64,000 nt of DNA from JAICLK01 sp035478715 (lineage in GTDB: Bacteria; Patescibacteriota; Saccharimonadia; Saccharimonadales; UBA4665): the NCBI GenBank assembly GCA_035478715.1, contig DATIJK010000041.1, positions 1-64,000 on the forward strand, in the 5' to 3' direction. Positions within the stretch are counted from its first letter, which is position 1. Every line of letters starts with the position of its first letter. A program made the position numbers and the translations under genes. The notes under the pieces are model-generated. The model was not told the origin of the DNA and made no database searches. It was given only the letters and a program-made list of their open reading frames with translations. Shown here piece after piece: positions 1-9,022 of the stretch.

Positions 1-247
1 TCTTAAAAATGCTTCGCGCCATTGCGATCAATTTTTTGACAAAATTCACCAGCCAGTCCCTGACTCTCTCCGCGAATTCGAATTCTGTTGCCAAGACGGC
101 GAAACCAAGAAAAATGACAACCCACCCCGGGCCGGGAAGCGGTAACAAAGCAACTCCGCCTAAGACTACAAGAGATCCAACAATTAATACTAACGGTTTT
201 CGAACTGCAGAAGGTATGTTTTTCCACCATTTCGGAAGTTGTGCCAT
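1..247 (-). CDS. PGPGW-family small membrane protein, C-terminus cut by window edge
   Basis: 82 codons are visible and the frame stays open to base 1, so the C-terminus is missing. A basic, Trp-rich N-terminus (MAQLPKWWKN) is followed by a hydrophobic segment at about residues 18-53. That segment carries the PGPGW motif (residues 38-42) of the putative transmembrane family of that name, whose function is not established. Two longer frames overlap this stretch, but neither shows a recognisable motif. The start is supported by a -10 element placed for a near-leaderless transcript. The family call is good; no function is assigned. Confidence 0.8.
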   Translation of the reverse strand, partial: MAQLPKWWKNIPSAVRKPLVLIVGSLVVLGGVALLPLPGPGWVVIFLGFAVLATEFEFAERVRDWLVNFVKKLIAMARSIFK

Positions 248-255
248 ATGTAATT

Positions 256-261
256 TGTATA
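256..261 (-). promoter_or_regulatory. -10 element of the PGPGW gene
   Basis: Minus-strand TATACA lies 8 bases before the ATG at 247. Transcription would start about 2 bases upstream of the start codon, giving a nearly leaderless mRNA. Confidence 0.45.
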
Positions 262-324
262 TCTAATGTAACCTGATAGCAAGCTGAATTGTGACGAAAT
301 TTACTGATTAGTCAAAAAGTGTCG

Positions 325-330
325 TTATAT
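325..330 (+). promoter_or_regulatory. -10-like element before the ATG at 340
   Basis: TTATAT is spaced so that transcription would begin about 3 bases before the ATG at 340. This matches the leaderless arrangement seen at many genes here and hints that 340 is the real start of the following split gene. Confidence 0.35.
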
Positions 331-339
331 CATTGATTC

Positions 340-489
340 ATGTCTGTCGAGCTTGAGTCGGATATATCCATATTTAATTTACCGCGCAGCGTCATTTTGT
401 TAGGTGATTATTTGCAACATGAACGAGCGATAGATCTTAATTGGGGCTCACGGATTGCAATATTCTATCGTCAGGAACTTCTACGATAA
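340..489 (+). CDS. Short ORF, possible N-terminal part of a frameshifted gene
   Basis: 49-residue reading frame beginning MSVELESDIS. It overlaps the next ORF by 35 bases in the adjacent (+1) frame. It has an ATG and a well-placed -10 element, whereas the downstream 270-residue frame must otherwise begin at a TTG with no ribosome-binding site just after an in-frame stop at 431. The simplest reading is one gene whose frame moves by +1 somewhere in 431-489, either by real mutation, programmed shift or assembly error. It may instead be a separate small gene or chance. Confidence 0.35.
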   Translation: MSVELESDISIFNLPRSVILLGDYLQHERAIDLNWGSRIAIFYRQELLR

Positions 490-1264
490 TGATATCGGTA
501 AACAACTTGTTGCAGCCAGTCTGGTACACAGTTTTCATCAATCATTTGTAAGATGGGGCAGACTCAGGTTGATCATGCCAAACGTGGCAGGCTCATTAGA
601 TAAGCTTGAACCATTGGAATCGGCGAATGCCGAATTACATGGCGACTTTATGCCGCTTGTCGTGCACCCAAACGAACAATTTCTTGGTAATCGGCCAATA
701 CGCAAGCCGATAAATTATAAACAAATTCGCGATTCGGGAAATCACGGACCGCTGTTATACCAGCCGACAGTCGAGGTCCTGGATAGATGGCGCGTTCTCA
801 ATAGGAATGATGCAAAGAGTACCGCAGAGGATATGCTTGAAGTACAAGAACGACTTGGCTTCCACCATATCGGCGTCGCGTTAGATTTGCACCATCTGCA
901 AGCGAAGCGTGGAAAGTATGAAGCTCTGAATTTGGATTGGTGTATCAAATTCGCAGGCGAACTGGCGGCATTAGGTGCACTCGAGTATCCCGGCGAAGTC
1001 CAGATGTCTTTCCGGCCCGATTTCGGCGGTGATCAGAGCCACCTGGCAATGGCTGTCAACGGCGCTTTACCGGATACGCCGCATGGCCAGATTTTCAAGA
1101 ATATTGTGGATGAAATGCCGAGTTGGCAAAGAACGCTTCGCGTAACGACGGAGGTTTTAGCGGATTTATTTAATAAACAGGAAATTAATTTGAGTTATAT
1201 CCAGGGAAATAGACGGTTGATTGAGGCGATCGCCAGGATGGCTATTTCAGGTACGTCAGCTTAA
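455..1264 (+). CDS. Hypothetical protein, possibly TIM-barrel-like, 5' end uncertain
   Basis: About 269 residues from a TTG start. I do not recognise the family. Alternating hydrophobic strands and helices, with a segment around residues 138-150 (GVALDLHHLQ) and later SFRPDFGGDQ, loosely recall sugar-isomerase or AP-endonuclease-2 type TIM barrels, but this is weak. No signal peptide or membrane helix is seen. The upstream in-frame stop at 431 and the overlapping frame at 340-489 suggest that the true N-terminus was lost to a frame change. It ends 56 bases before uvrA, which has its own promoter. Confidence 0.6.
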   Translation: MQYSIVRNFYDNDIGKQLVAASLVHSFHQSFVRWGRLRLIMPNVAGSLDKLEPLESANAELHGDFMPLVVHPNEQFLGNRPIRKPINYKQIRDSGNHGPLLYQPTVEVLDRWRVLNRNDAKSTAEDMLEVQERLGFHHIGVALDLHHLQAKRGKYEALNLDWCIKFAGELAALGALEYPGEVQMSFRPDFGGDQSHLAMAVNGALPDTPHGQIFKNIVDEMPSWQRTLRVTTEVLADLFNKQEINLSYIQGNRRLIEAIARMAISGTSA

Positions 1265-1303
1265 ATGGCTCATTAAAGACTAGAAAAAGTTTACGTTTTT
1301 GCG

Positions 1304-1309
1304 TATAAT
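1304..1309 (+). promoter_or_regulatory. uvrA -10 element (TATAAT)
   Basis: Perfect TATAAT with a weak -35 (TAGAAA, 1281-1286) at 17-base spacing. The predicted start near 1316 leaves only about 5 bases before the uvrA ATG, and no Shine-Dalgarno sequence fits. Confidence 0.65.
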
Positions 1310-1320
1310 AATCCGGCTGT

Positions 1321-4137
1321 ATGAGTGACAAAATCGTGGTAAAAGGTGCGCGGGAGCACAACCTCAAAAACATTGATGTCGAGATTCCGCGCGATAAGCT
1401 TGTAGTAATTACGGGCTTGAGTGGGTCGGGCAAATCAAGCCTGGCCTTTGATACTATTTACGCCGAAGGCCAGCGACGGTATGTCGAATCGTTGAGCAGC
1501 TATGCCCGGCAATTTCTTGGGTTGATGGAAAAGCCTGATGTCGATCAGGTAGATGGCTTGAGCCCAGCGATATCCATCGACCAGAAGTCCACCAGCCGTA
1601 ACCCGCGTTCTACCGTTGCGACCGTCACCGAAATTTATGATTATTTACGTTTATTGTTTGCCCGTGTCGGCGTACCGCACTGTCCTGTTTGCGGTAAACC
1701 GGTCACGCGCCAGACGACAAATGCGATAGTTGATCAGGTTGCTGCACTGGCAAAGGGGGCACGGTTGCTGATTCTCGCGCCGGTCGTGATAGACAAGAAA
1801 GGTGCGTTCGAACATATACCCGAACAATATACCCGGGCCGGATTCGCGCGCGTTCGGGTCGATGGCGTCGTGTATGCATTGGATGAATTCCCGACACTAG
1901 ATAAGAATTATAAGCACACGATTGAAGTAGTAGCCGACCGCCTGGTCAATGACGAAGACAGCCGCACAAGGTTGGCGCAGAGTGTCGAGCAGGCGTTAGA
2001 AGTTGCAGAGGGCAGGTTGAATATCGTCAATGCAGATACAAATGAAGAATTCCAGTTTTCGCAGAGTTACGCGTGCGTTGATCATCCCGATATCGTCATT
2101 CCGGAACTGGAGCCGCGCACGTTCAGTTTTAATAGCCCGCACGGCGCTTGTCCAGTTTGTACTGGATTAGGTTCGCGATTAGAAGTCGATCCGGAGTTAG
2201 TTATCCCAAATGGCCGGTTAACGATAGCCGAAGGCGCAATCCGGCCATTCAATCGCGTCAATGTCGATGCCTGGTATATGAAAAAGATGCAAGCGGTCGC
2301 TGTTAGATACGGATTCAGTTTGCATGTCCCAACCAGCGAAATCAGCCAGGAAAATCTAGACCGAATCATGTACGGCACCGGTAGCGAAAAATACAGCGTC
2401 AGTCTGGGAATGGGCCGTAAGTTCGAAACAACCTATGAAGGCGTGGTAACTAACCTAGAGCGCCGCCATAAAGAAACAGAAAGCGACTTTATCCGCCGCG
2501 ACATCGAAAGGTTCATGCAAGAAAAGCCATGCTATAAATGCCACGGTTTGCGCTTAAAACCCGAAGTACTGGCGGTAACTATCCACGGCAAATCGATCAT
2601 GGATGTTTGTCAGCTTTCCATCGATGATGCGCTCGGTTGGTTCGACGAACTTCACTTGAGCGATACGGAATTACATATCGCCAAGCAAATTTTTAAAGAA
2701 ATTAAAGCCCGCTTGAATTTTCTGCAGGAAGTTGGTTTGAACTATCTGAACCTGTTACGAAGCGCGACGACGCTTTCTGGTGGTGAAGCCCAGCGTATCA
2801 GGTTAGCCACGCAAATCGGTTCTGGATTGCAAGGGGTTTTGTATGTTTTGGATGAACCGAGCATCGGCCTGCACCAACGGGATAATAATCGTCTGATTAA
2901 GACACTCAAACATCTGCGTGATTTGGGAAATACGGTAATCGTGGTTGAACATGATGAAGAAACAATTAGAACAGCGGATCATTTATTGGATATTGGACCA
3001 GGTGCCGGCGTACACGGCGGGCAAATTATTGCCCAAGGTTCTCCAACTGAAGTAGAAAAAGTTAAAGAAAGTATAACCGCGCAGTACCTGAAAGGCGTCA
3101 AATCGATTCCGGTGCCGAAAAAACGGCGGGCAGGGAATGATAAGGAATTAGTCATCAAAGGTGCGCGCGAAAATAACCTGCAATCGATAGATGTGACAAT
3201 TCCACTTGGAAAATTCGTTGTCGTGAGCGGTGTATCCGGTTCGGGCAAATCAAGTTTGATCAATGATATTCTGTCGAAAGAACTACAAGCACGATTGATG
3301 CGTGCCAACACTGTCCCAGGCAAGCATGATGATATCCGGGGAATCAAACAATTAGACAAAGCTATAGTCATCGACCAATCGCCGATCGGACGTACGCCAC
3401 GGTCAAATCCCGCAACATATACCGGTCTTTTTACGCCAATCCGAGAGCTGTTTGCACAAACTCCAGAAGCTAAACTCCGTGGCTATTCACCAGGCCGGTT
3501 CAGTTTCAATGTCAAAGGCGGCCGCTGCGAAAATTGTGCAGGAGATGGCATCATCAAGATCGAGATGCACTTTTTGCCTGATGTCTATGTACCGTGCGAA
3601 GTCTGCTATGGCAAACGCTACAACCGCGAAGCGTTGGAAATCCATTACAAAGGCAAGACCATCAGCGACGTGCTGGAAATGACGTGCGAAACAGCGTTAG
3701 AATTTTTTGAAAACCAGCCCAGCATTGCCCGCAAACTACAGACACTTGTTGATGTTGGTTTAGGTTATATTGGACTCGGTCAGCCTGCCACAACATTATC
3801 CGGCGGCGAAGCGCAACGTATCAAACTTTCCACTGAATTAAGCCGAAGAGCAACTGGGCGCACCCTTTATATTCTCGACGAACCGACAACTGGTCTGCAC
3901 ATGGCCGACGTCGACAAATTGCTGAATATGCTCCACGCGCTGGTTGAAGCTGGCAACAGCATGATAGTAATCGAACATAACCTTGACGTAATAAAAAATG
4001 CCGACTGGCTGATTGACATGGGCCCCGAAGGTGGCGCCGGCGGCGGCAGAATCATAGCCGAAGGCACGCCGGAACAAGTAGCAAAAGTCCCCGAGTCCTA
4101 CACCGGCCAATTCCTAAAAAAGATGTTACGCAGCTAA
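1321..4137 (+). CDS. uvrA: UvrABC excinuclease subunit A
   Basis: Damage-recognition ATPase of nucleotide excision repair, which loads UvrB at lesions. The 938 residues match the usual length of about 940. Two ABC modules are visible: Walker A at residues 32-40 (GLSGSGKSS) and again near 638 (GVSGSGKSS), each with an LSGGEAQRI signature and a LDEP Walker B. Zinc-binding pairs are present at C121/C124 (CPVC), in CPVC and CYKC pairs of the first half, and in the C-terminal finger CENC...CEVC near 735-765. It appears monocistronic and leaderless. Its last 12 bases overlap the convergent lipoprotein gene. uvrC lies 11.9 kb downstream; uvrB is not in the window. Confidence 0.98.
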   Translation: MSDKIVVKGAREHNLKNIDVEIPRDKLVVITGLSGSGKSSLAFDTIYAEGQRRYVESLSSYARQFLGLMEKPDVDQVDGLSPAISIDQKSTSRNPRSTVATVTEIYDYLRLLFARVGVPHCPVCGKPVTRQTTNAIVDQVAALAKGARLLILAPVVIDKKGAFEHIPEQYTRAGFARVRVDGVVYALDEFPTLDKNYKHTIEVVADRLVNDEDSRTRLAQSVEQALEVAEGRLNIVNADTNEEFQFSQSYACVDHPDIVIPELEPRTFSFNSPHGACPVCTGLGSRLEVDPELVIPNGRLTIAEGAIRPFNRVNVDAWYMKKMQAVAVRYGFSLHVPTSEISQENLDRIMYGTGSEKYSVSLGMGRKFETTYEGVVTNLERRHKETESDFIRRDIERFMQEKPCYKCHGLRLKPEVLAVTIHGKSIMDVCQLSIDDALGWFDELHLSDTELHIAKQIFKEIKARLNFLQEVGLNYLNLLRSATTLSGGEAQRIRLATQIGSGLQGVLYVLDEPSIGLHQRDNNRLIKTLKHLRDLGNTVIVVEHDEETIRTADHLLDIGPGAGVHGGQIIAQGSPTEVEKVKESITAQYLKGVKSIPVPKKRRAGNDKELVIKGARENNLQSIDVTIPLGKFVVVSGVSGSGKSSLINDILSKELQARLMRANTVPGKHDDIRGIKQLDKAIVIDQSPIGRTPRSNPATYTGLFTPIRELFAQTPEAKLRGYSPGRFSFNVKGGRCENCAGDGIIKIEMHFLPDVYVPCEVCYGKRYNREALEIHYKGKTISDVLEMTCETALEFFENQPSIARKLQTLVDVGLGYIGLGQPATTLSGGEAQRIKLSTELSRRATGRTLYILDEPTTGLHMADVDKLLNMLHALVEAGNSMIVIEHNLDVIKNADWLIDMGPEGGAGGGRIIAEGTPEQVAKVPESYTGQFLKKMLRS

Positions 4138-4761
4138 ACGTTCGGTCGCCTGCGAACGCCCAGCTGCAAGAGCTACGCCGATAAGGTCAATTGCTCGTCC
4201 TGGATCCGAGTACCAGGCTTGTGTTTCTTGTTTCGGACTGCAAACAGGGACGTTTGCATCATATGGATTGTCGTTAGGCATCGGTCCATTCTCGAATGTG
4301 TTAGCAGCTACCCATGCTGTATTATGTAAGCCGTCCTTATCTGGTACTGCATACCAACCCCCTTTTCGCACCGATTTGGGCTGTCCTGAATTTGGAGGAA
4401 TTCTGCAAATAACAGTATATGAATGGCCCGCGACAGTCTTCCCGATTTTCGCCGCTCCAACAGTAAGTTTATCAAAGATGGGGGCAGACCACTCGGCAGT
4501 TTCAGAAACATAGTCTGATGATGGTGCTGTCGGGATATTCGGTGTCGACGGGACCGTGTTGCCTGAGCTGCCTGCAGCAGCTGTAGGTGTATTTGATTCA
4601 GAAACTGAACGAGAGGCTGAGCTGCTTGTGCAGCCAGCAAGTATAAGAAGCCCTGCTAACATGCTGGCAGTTACTTTTTCTTCAAATGTAATTTCGGCAC
4701 CAGCATCAATCGAATGTAACGCAGGTGCACGATTTCTGTGAAGTATACCCATTGAAGTCAT
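4126..4761 (-). CDS. Putative lipoprotein with SH3-like C-terminal region
   Basis: 211 residues. A hydrophobic stretch ends in a lipobox, LILAGC (Cys at about residue 44), followed by a Ser/Thr-rich spacer typical of lipoproteins. The distal part contains GGWYAVPDKDG and TAWVAANTF, resembling the GWV(A)xxYL strand pattern of bacterial SH3-like domains; this is a weak resemblance. The N-terminal tail before the lipobox is unusually long, so a later start is possible. The gene converges on uvrA with a 12-base overlap of coding ends. A TATACT-like -10 lies upstream. Likely exported and lipid-anchored; role unknown. Confidence 0.72.
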   Translation of the reverse strand: MTSMGILHRNRAPALHSIDAGAEITFEEKVTASMLAGLLILAGCTSSSASRSVSESNTPTAAAGSSGNTVPSTPNIPTAPSSDYVSETAEWSAPIFDKLTVGAAKIGKTVAGHSYTVICRIPPNSGQPKSVRKGGWYAVPDKDGLHNTAWVAANTFENGPMPNDNPYDANVPVCSPKQETQAWYSDPGRAIDLIGVALAAGRSQATERLAA

Positions 4762-4834
4762 TCTTTCTAATCATCAAAACCAATAGTATAAGCCCTATCC
4801 CGAAACGAGATTGTTAAATTTTTATCAAAATCTG

Positions 4835-4851
4835 AAAAGGACGTTCCTTTT
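4835..4851 (-). terminator. Hairpin after dedA
   Basis: AAAAGGA / TCCTTTT stem of 7 bp with a 3-base loop and a T-rich 3' arm, 7 bases past the dedA stop. It is positioned as its terminator. Confidence 0.5.
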
Positions 4852-4857
4852 AAGGCG

Positions 4858-5505
4858 TTATTTTGTGTCAGTTTTGTGTTTTGTAAAACGGTTTCGAATT
4901 TTGGCGTGGAATTTTTTATCTGTTGCCAAGTGCCAGATTAGGGGGCTGAAGGTGAACGCCGATGCGATTAAAACTGCTAACAAAAAGTAATGGTCGATGT
5001 TGGGGATTTTATTACCGATCCAAAATCCTAGCAGTGTTACTATTACTGCCCATGCCGTATCGCCTATTGCATCGTATATGATAAACCTTTTTCTATCCAT
5101 GTGGCCGATGCCGGCGACGATGGGGGCGAATGTGCGGACAATTGGTACGAAGTGCGCGAGCAGCATCGTTTTAGTTCCGAAACGCTCGTAGAATTTTTCG
5201 GCGCGGTGCAGATATTCTTGGCGGAACAGCAATCCGTCCTTTTTCTTGAACATGTTTCGGCCATACCGTTCACCGATGATGTAGCCGACGTTATCGCCGA
5301 TAATCGCAGCTATTGCAACGACCGCGATTACCCAGCCTAACGGCAACTTCCCCTGGGCGGCAAATGCGCCGGCAGTCAATAAAAGTGTGTCGCCGGGCAT
5401 GAAAAATCCGACCAGCATGCCGGACTCAGAAAATATAATTCCGCCAATAATTAAAAGACCGAATAAAACACCGGCACCGTCTAACAAACTTGCGGGATTT
5501 AACAT
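4858..5505 (-). CDS. DedA/VTT-family membrane protein
   Basis: 215 residues from the internal ATG at 5505. A 26-residue upstream extension is possible but would make the protein longer than the family norm, and TACGAT at 5514-5519 fits a leaderless start at 5505. Family features are visible: a re-entrant region with ESGMLVGFFMPGD, the GDNVGYIIGERYG segment, and HFVPIVRTFAPIVAG, the conserved F..R...P..AG motif. There are about five hydrophobic segments. DedA/VTT proteins are membrane proteins, several of which act as lipid (undecaprenyl phosphate or aminophospholipid) flippases; which applies here cannot be told from sequence. Confidence 0.93.
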   Translation of the reverse strand: MLNPASLLDGAGVLFGLLIIGGIIFSESGMLVGFFMPGDTLLLTAGAFAAQGKLPLGWVIAVVAIAAIIGDNVGYIIGERYGRNMFKKKDGLLFRQEYLHRAEKFYERFGTKTMLLAHFVPIVRTFAPIVAGIGHMDRKRFIIYDAIGDTAWAVIVTLLGFWIGNKIPNIDHYFLLAVLIASAFTFSPLIWHLATDKKFHAKIRNRFTKHKTDTK

Positions 5506-5711
5506 TATTAATAATCGTAACGGTTTTTGAAGCTTTTTACTACTGGGAACCACTTTTATAACTTTTATCTGATGTGACAGCAAGGCTGGTGAGTGCCAAT
5601 TTTTTGTAGTGGGAGGAAGCGTAACTGCTGTTACAGTGACGAGTGATACAAATAATTGGTGCCGCCTGGGTTGATCGTAACTGATAAAAGATGTGAAAGG
5701 GGTTCCACATT

Positions 5712-5739
5712 TGTTATAATATTTATCAACTTTAAGGAG
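5712..5739 (+). promoter_or_regulatory. rplY extended -10 and Shine-Dalgarno
   Basis: TGTTATAAT (5712-5720) is a perfect extended -10, and AAGGAG (5734-5739) sits 5 bases before the ATG at 5745. This is one of the minority of genes here with a classic leader and ribosome-binding site. Confidence 0.75.
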
Positions 5740-5744
5740 TTTTT

Positions 5745-6485
5745 ATGGATTCAGTCACTTTGGATTTAGATCCGAGAGAAATTACTGGTAAAAAAGTCAA
5801 ACAATTACGAAAAGCCGGCATAGTTCCCGGCGTGATTCACGACCATGGCAAAGAGTCCATCCACGTGCAGGCCGAGTACCAGACTTTGTATAAGGTTTAC
5901 TCAACTGCAGGGCGGCACCACCCAGTCGAGCTCAAAGCCAATGGCAAAAAATATACGGCTTTGATAAAATCAGTCAGCCTTGATCCGAAATATAATTCGT
6001 TGACACACATCGTCTTTAACGCTGTCAAAGCGAACGAAAAGGTCGAAGCAGAAATCCCGATCCGTCCGAAATATGGCGAAGGCAATGATAGTACTCCGGC
6101 AGAACGCGCAAGTTTGATCGTCCTTACAAATCTTGAGTCCGTACAAGTAAAAGCTTTGCCGAAAGATCTGCCGGAATATCTCGAATATGATGCCGAAAAA
6201 CTAGTTGAAGTGGGCGACCATGTGACCGTTGCAGATCTGAATATTCCTGATGGTGTCGAAATCGAGACCGAACCCGAACACGCGGTAGCGACTGTATACG
6301 AACCAAGCGCATTGCAGGCAGCAAACGACGCTGCCGGTGGCGATGCCGAAGCGGAAGCGGCCGAAGACGTAGAGTCCGAACACGAAAGTGGCACCGAAGA
6401 GGGTACCCAGAAAGACGAAATCCGCCCAGGCGGTAAAGAAGAAAAAGAAGACAAAACCCAGGGCCACGGCGAACAGAGCAAATAA
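5745..6485 (+). CDS. rplY: 50S ribosomal protein bL25 (TL5/CTC form)
   Basis: 246 residues. The N-terminal L25 domain (about 1-95) binds the 5S rRNA: it opens with MDSVTLDLDPREITGKKVKQ and contains LRKAGIVPGVIHDHG, both diagnostic. The second beta domain (about 96-190), as in the long TL5/CTC form, includes LPEYLEYDAEKLVEVGDHV. A roughly 55-residue acidic and Lys-rich tail follows, which is longer than in many homologues and probably disordered. It has a strong promoter and ribosome-binding site, is probably monocistronic, and converges on the lipoprotein gene that ends at 6521. Confidence 0.96.
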   Translation: MDSVTLDLDPREITGKKVKQLRKAGIVPGVIHDHGKESIHVQAEYQTLYKVYSTAGRHHPVELKANGKKYTALIKSVSLDPKYNSLTHIVFNAVKANEKVEAEIPIRPKYGEGNDSTPAERASLIVLTNLESVQVKALPKDLPEYLEYDAEKLVEVGDHVTVADLNIPDGVEIETEPEHAVATVYEPSALQAANDAAGGDAEAEAAEDVESEHESGTEEGTQKDEIRPGGKEEKEDKTQGHGEQSK

Positions 6486-6520
6486 ATCTGATATCCCAAG
6501 CCTTTTAAAGTGCGGTGCAG

Positions 6521-7096
6521 CTAAGCAGGAAATTTTGCTTGTGCTGATGGTGTAAACCATTGCTCCTGTTGCATGATTGCAACATCTCCAAGCTGTGGAC
6601 TTTTTGGAAACCACTGCGTATCTGGTATTTGAGTACATTCTTTTGGTACGGCTGTATTGTTAACTGTGAGAACTAGTCGTACCTCAAAACCGACTGGTCC
6701 GCCGCCAACAAATGCGAATACATTTTTCCCGTTCGGGCCCTGGATTATACGGCTCCAATGAACATCAGCTTCAGCGCCCGGACTCGGCGTATACCAACCC
6801 ATCTGTATACCTCTGTAACCGGTTCCACGCGGCAGATCGCGCGTGTGAGCTACTAGACCATGCGTCCATTCTGCTGGTTTTTTCCCTTTTGCCGTGGGAT
6901 CGCCGGGATATATTTGACTGTACGACGCATATGATGAGCATGTATTTGGCGGCAGTCCTGGATAGCTTGAAGCACTTGGTTTTGACGAACTGCTTGTGCA
7001 CGCTGCTGCCAGTAATATAGATGCAGCAACTACACCATATGCTCGGGCATCACGCCTTCTGACGAAATTTCCAACCCGTTCTGCCGCTGCACCCAT
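6521..7096 (-). CDS. Putative lipoprotein
   Basis: 191 residues with a basic n-region (VRRRDAR), a hydrophobic core and a lipobox LLAAAC (Cys at about residue 33) followed by a Ser-rich spacer (TSSSSKPSAS). The mature part is about 155 residues with several Trp and Cys residues but no domain I recognise. A GAGGG sequence lies about 8 bases before the ATG, supporting the start. It belongs to no clear operon: rplY converges from the left and the ABC exporters end to the right. It shows no convincing similarity to the other lipoprotein at 4126 beyond the lipobox architecture. Confidence 0.7.
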   Translation of the reverse strand: MGAAAERVGNFVRRRDARAYGVVAASILLAAACTSSSSKPSASSYPGLPPNTCSSYASYSQIYPGDPTAKGKKPAEWTHGLVAHTRDLPRGTGYRGIQMGWYTPSPGAEADVHWSRIIQGPNGKNVFAFVGGGPVGFEVRLVLTVNNTAVPKECTQIPDTQWFPKSPQLGDVAIMQQEQWFTPSAQAKFPA

Positions 7097-7212
7097 AAAT
7101 CGCCCTCTGCTATCACAATTCTATTATTAGCAGGGCTTATGAATTTAGACAGTTAGTTATCAGATATTAAAGCAAGATAAAAAATTACTAAAACAGTGGC
7201 AATGGGTGCAAA

Positions 7213-8985
7213 TTAATCTTCGATGAAGCCGCCGGATTGGTGCGCCCAAAGACGGGCGTACGTGCCGTTCTTTTCTTTCAGGAGTTTCTTGTGTGGACCT
7301 TCTTCTATGATTTTGCCGTCGACCATCACTACGATGCGGTCCATTTTTTGGATTGTGCTCAGTCGGTGGGCGATGACGATGACCGTGCGGCCTTTCATAA
7401 GCTCCCACAATGCTTTCTGAACTTCGATTTCGTTTTCGCTGTCGAGCGCGCTGGTTGCTTCGTCTAACATTAGTATTGGGGCATCTTTTAATATAGCGCG
7501 GGCAATGGCAACGCGCTGCCGCTGGCCGCCGGACAATTTAACGCCGCGTTCGCCAACCAGCGTGTCATATCCGTTCGGCAACGATTCTATGAATGTATGC
7601 GCGTTGGCTTTTTTAGCGGCAGCGACGATTTCCGACTGGCTAGCGTCGCGTTTGCCATACGCGATGTTTTCACTGATTGAGCGATGGAATAACAAGGGGT
7701 CCTGGGCAACGTAGGCGATAGAATTTCGCAAGCTTGCTTGGGTTATTTCTTTTATTTCCTGGCCGTCAAATAAAATCTGTCCTGATTGAATCTCTTCGAA
7801 CCGCAAAATTAATCGAGTAAGTGTTGACTTACCGCCGCCGCTTGGACCGACCAGGCCGACTTTTTCGCCTGGATTAACATGCAAGCTGAAGTTCTCAAAC
7901 ACTTCCTGGTCACTTGTCTTTTCTTTGTACGCGAATGTAACATCCCGGAATTCGATATCACCGTCAGTCACTTTCAGCTCCGATGCATCCGGCTTATCCG
8001 TAATCTCAATTTTTTCGAGCAGCATCTTAGTCATCGGCGCCGCTTTCAAAAACGATTCTTCAACTTGCCGGATCATATTGTTTATATCAAAAAGCCGGTT
8101 TGTCAGGTTGAACGTATACGTAAATGCAAAAATGCCGGTGGCTAAAATCACCGGATCTGTGTGTGAAAGATGCATGAGTATAAGCAATGTGCTGAATTGC
8201 ATGAAGAGTAATAAAACCATCCGGTCTGAGCCGCTTCGTGCCGAACGCTGCCAGTCCCGCACTCGCAAAGCTACTAACTTTTTGTTTAATTTTTTGTTCT
8301 GCGCAATCTCGTAGTGTTCACTAGCAAAAGTTTTTATTGTCTGGATATTAACGATTGAATCTGCCAAATGAGCGGTCGAATTTTGTTCTGCGATGTGTCG
8401 TTTCATCCTGAGCTTTTTTCGGGTTCGACTGTCAAAGTAAGCCCAGATCAGCGTGATAGTCACAGTAATCGTGAGAGCCACCCCGAGCTGCCATGAATTG
8501 ATATATACGACGACGATGCCGACGAGCAACACGCCTATAAAGGACAGGGCGTTAGTAATTGTTGTAAGTGCAAGCGTGCTGTATGACGCGACATAATCCA
8601 TCAAGTCAGCAATTAGTTTGCCGCTGATGCTATTTGCATGGTAACCGGCACTTCGCTGCAATAATCTTGCATATAATTTTGTGTGCAGATCGGCGAGCGT
8701 CTGTGCAAGCAGTCGGTTAAATGCAGTCATTCCAACTCTATTGAATAGAAATCCGAAAAATGACGCGACGGCCAATAGTTCCAGATATTTGTGCAGCTCG
8801 GTACTCTGGTGAGCCAGGCCAGCAAAAATACGGCCGGCCAGGAACGGTACGGCTACACTGATCAATATTGCACCAAGAACTGTCAGAAATGCCTGGTAGA
8901 AATCGCGCTTATGCCGCGTCGTGGCACGCCAAAAAATACGTAAAGTACTAGCCGCCAGAATGTCTGAATCGTCGTTATTTGCCAT
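7213..8985 (-). CDS. ABC half-exporter, third of three
   Basis: 590 residues from the ATG at 8985, chosen over 9042 because AGGA lies 5 bases upstream. The N-terminal membrane domain with about six helices (roughly residues 20-300) is fused to an ABC ATPase: Walker A GPSGGGKST, signature LSGGQRQRVAIA, Walker B plus catalytic Glu ILMLDEATSALD, and H-loop IAHRLST. This is the MsbA/LmrA-like type IV exporter architecture. The substrate is unknown. It is the last gene of a three-gene run; all three proteins end in almost the same sequence (LWxHQSGGFI), pointing to tandem duplication. It may homodimerise or pair with a neighbour. Confidence 0.93.
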   Translation of the reverse strand: MANNDDSDILAASTLRIFWRATTRHKRDFYQAFLTVLGAILISVAVPFLAGRIFAGLAHQSTELHKYLELLAVASFFGFLFNRVGMTAFNRLLAQTLADLHTKLYARLLQRSAGYHANSISGKLIADLMDYVASYSTLALTTITNALSFIGVLLVGIVVVYINSWQLGVALTITVTITLIWAYFDSRTRKKLRMKRHIAEQNSTAHLADSIVNIQTIKTFASEHYEIAQNKKLNKKLVALRVRDWQRSARSGSDRMVLLLFMQFSTLLILMHLSHTDPVILATGIFAFTYTFNLTNRLFDINNMIRQVEESFLKAAPMTKMLLEKIEITDKPDASELKVTDGDIEFRDVTFAYKEKTSDQEVFENFSLHVNPGEKVGLVGPSGGGKSTLTRLILRFEEIQSGQILFDGQEIKEITQASLRNSIAYVAQDPLLFHRSISENIAYGKRDASQSEIVAAAKKANAHTFIESLPNGYDTLVGERGVKLSGGQRQRVAIARAILKDAPILMLDEATSALDSENEIEVQKALWELMKGRTVIVIAHRLSTIQKMDRIVVMVDGKIIEEGPHKKLLKEKNGTYARLWAHQSGGFIED

Positions 8986-9022
8986 AACCGTCCTAACTGT
9001 TACCTGTAATTGTACGCTGAAA

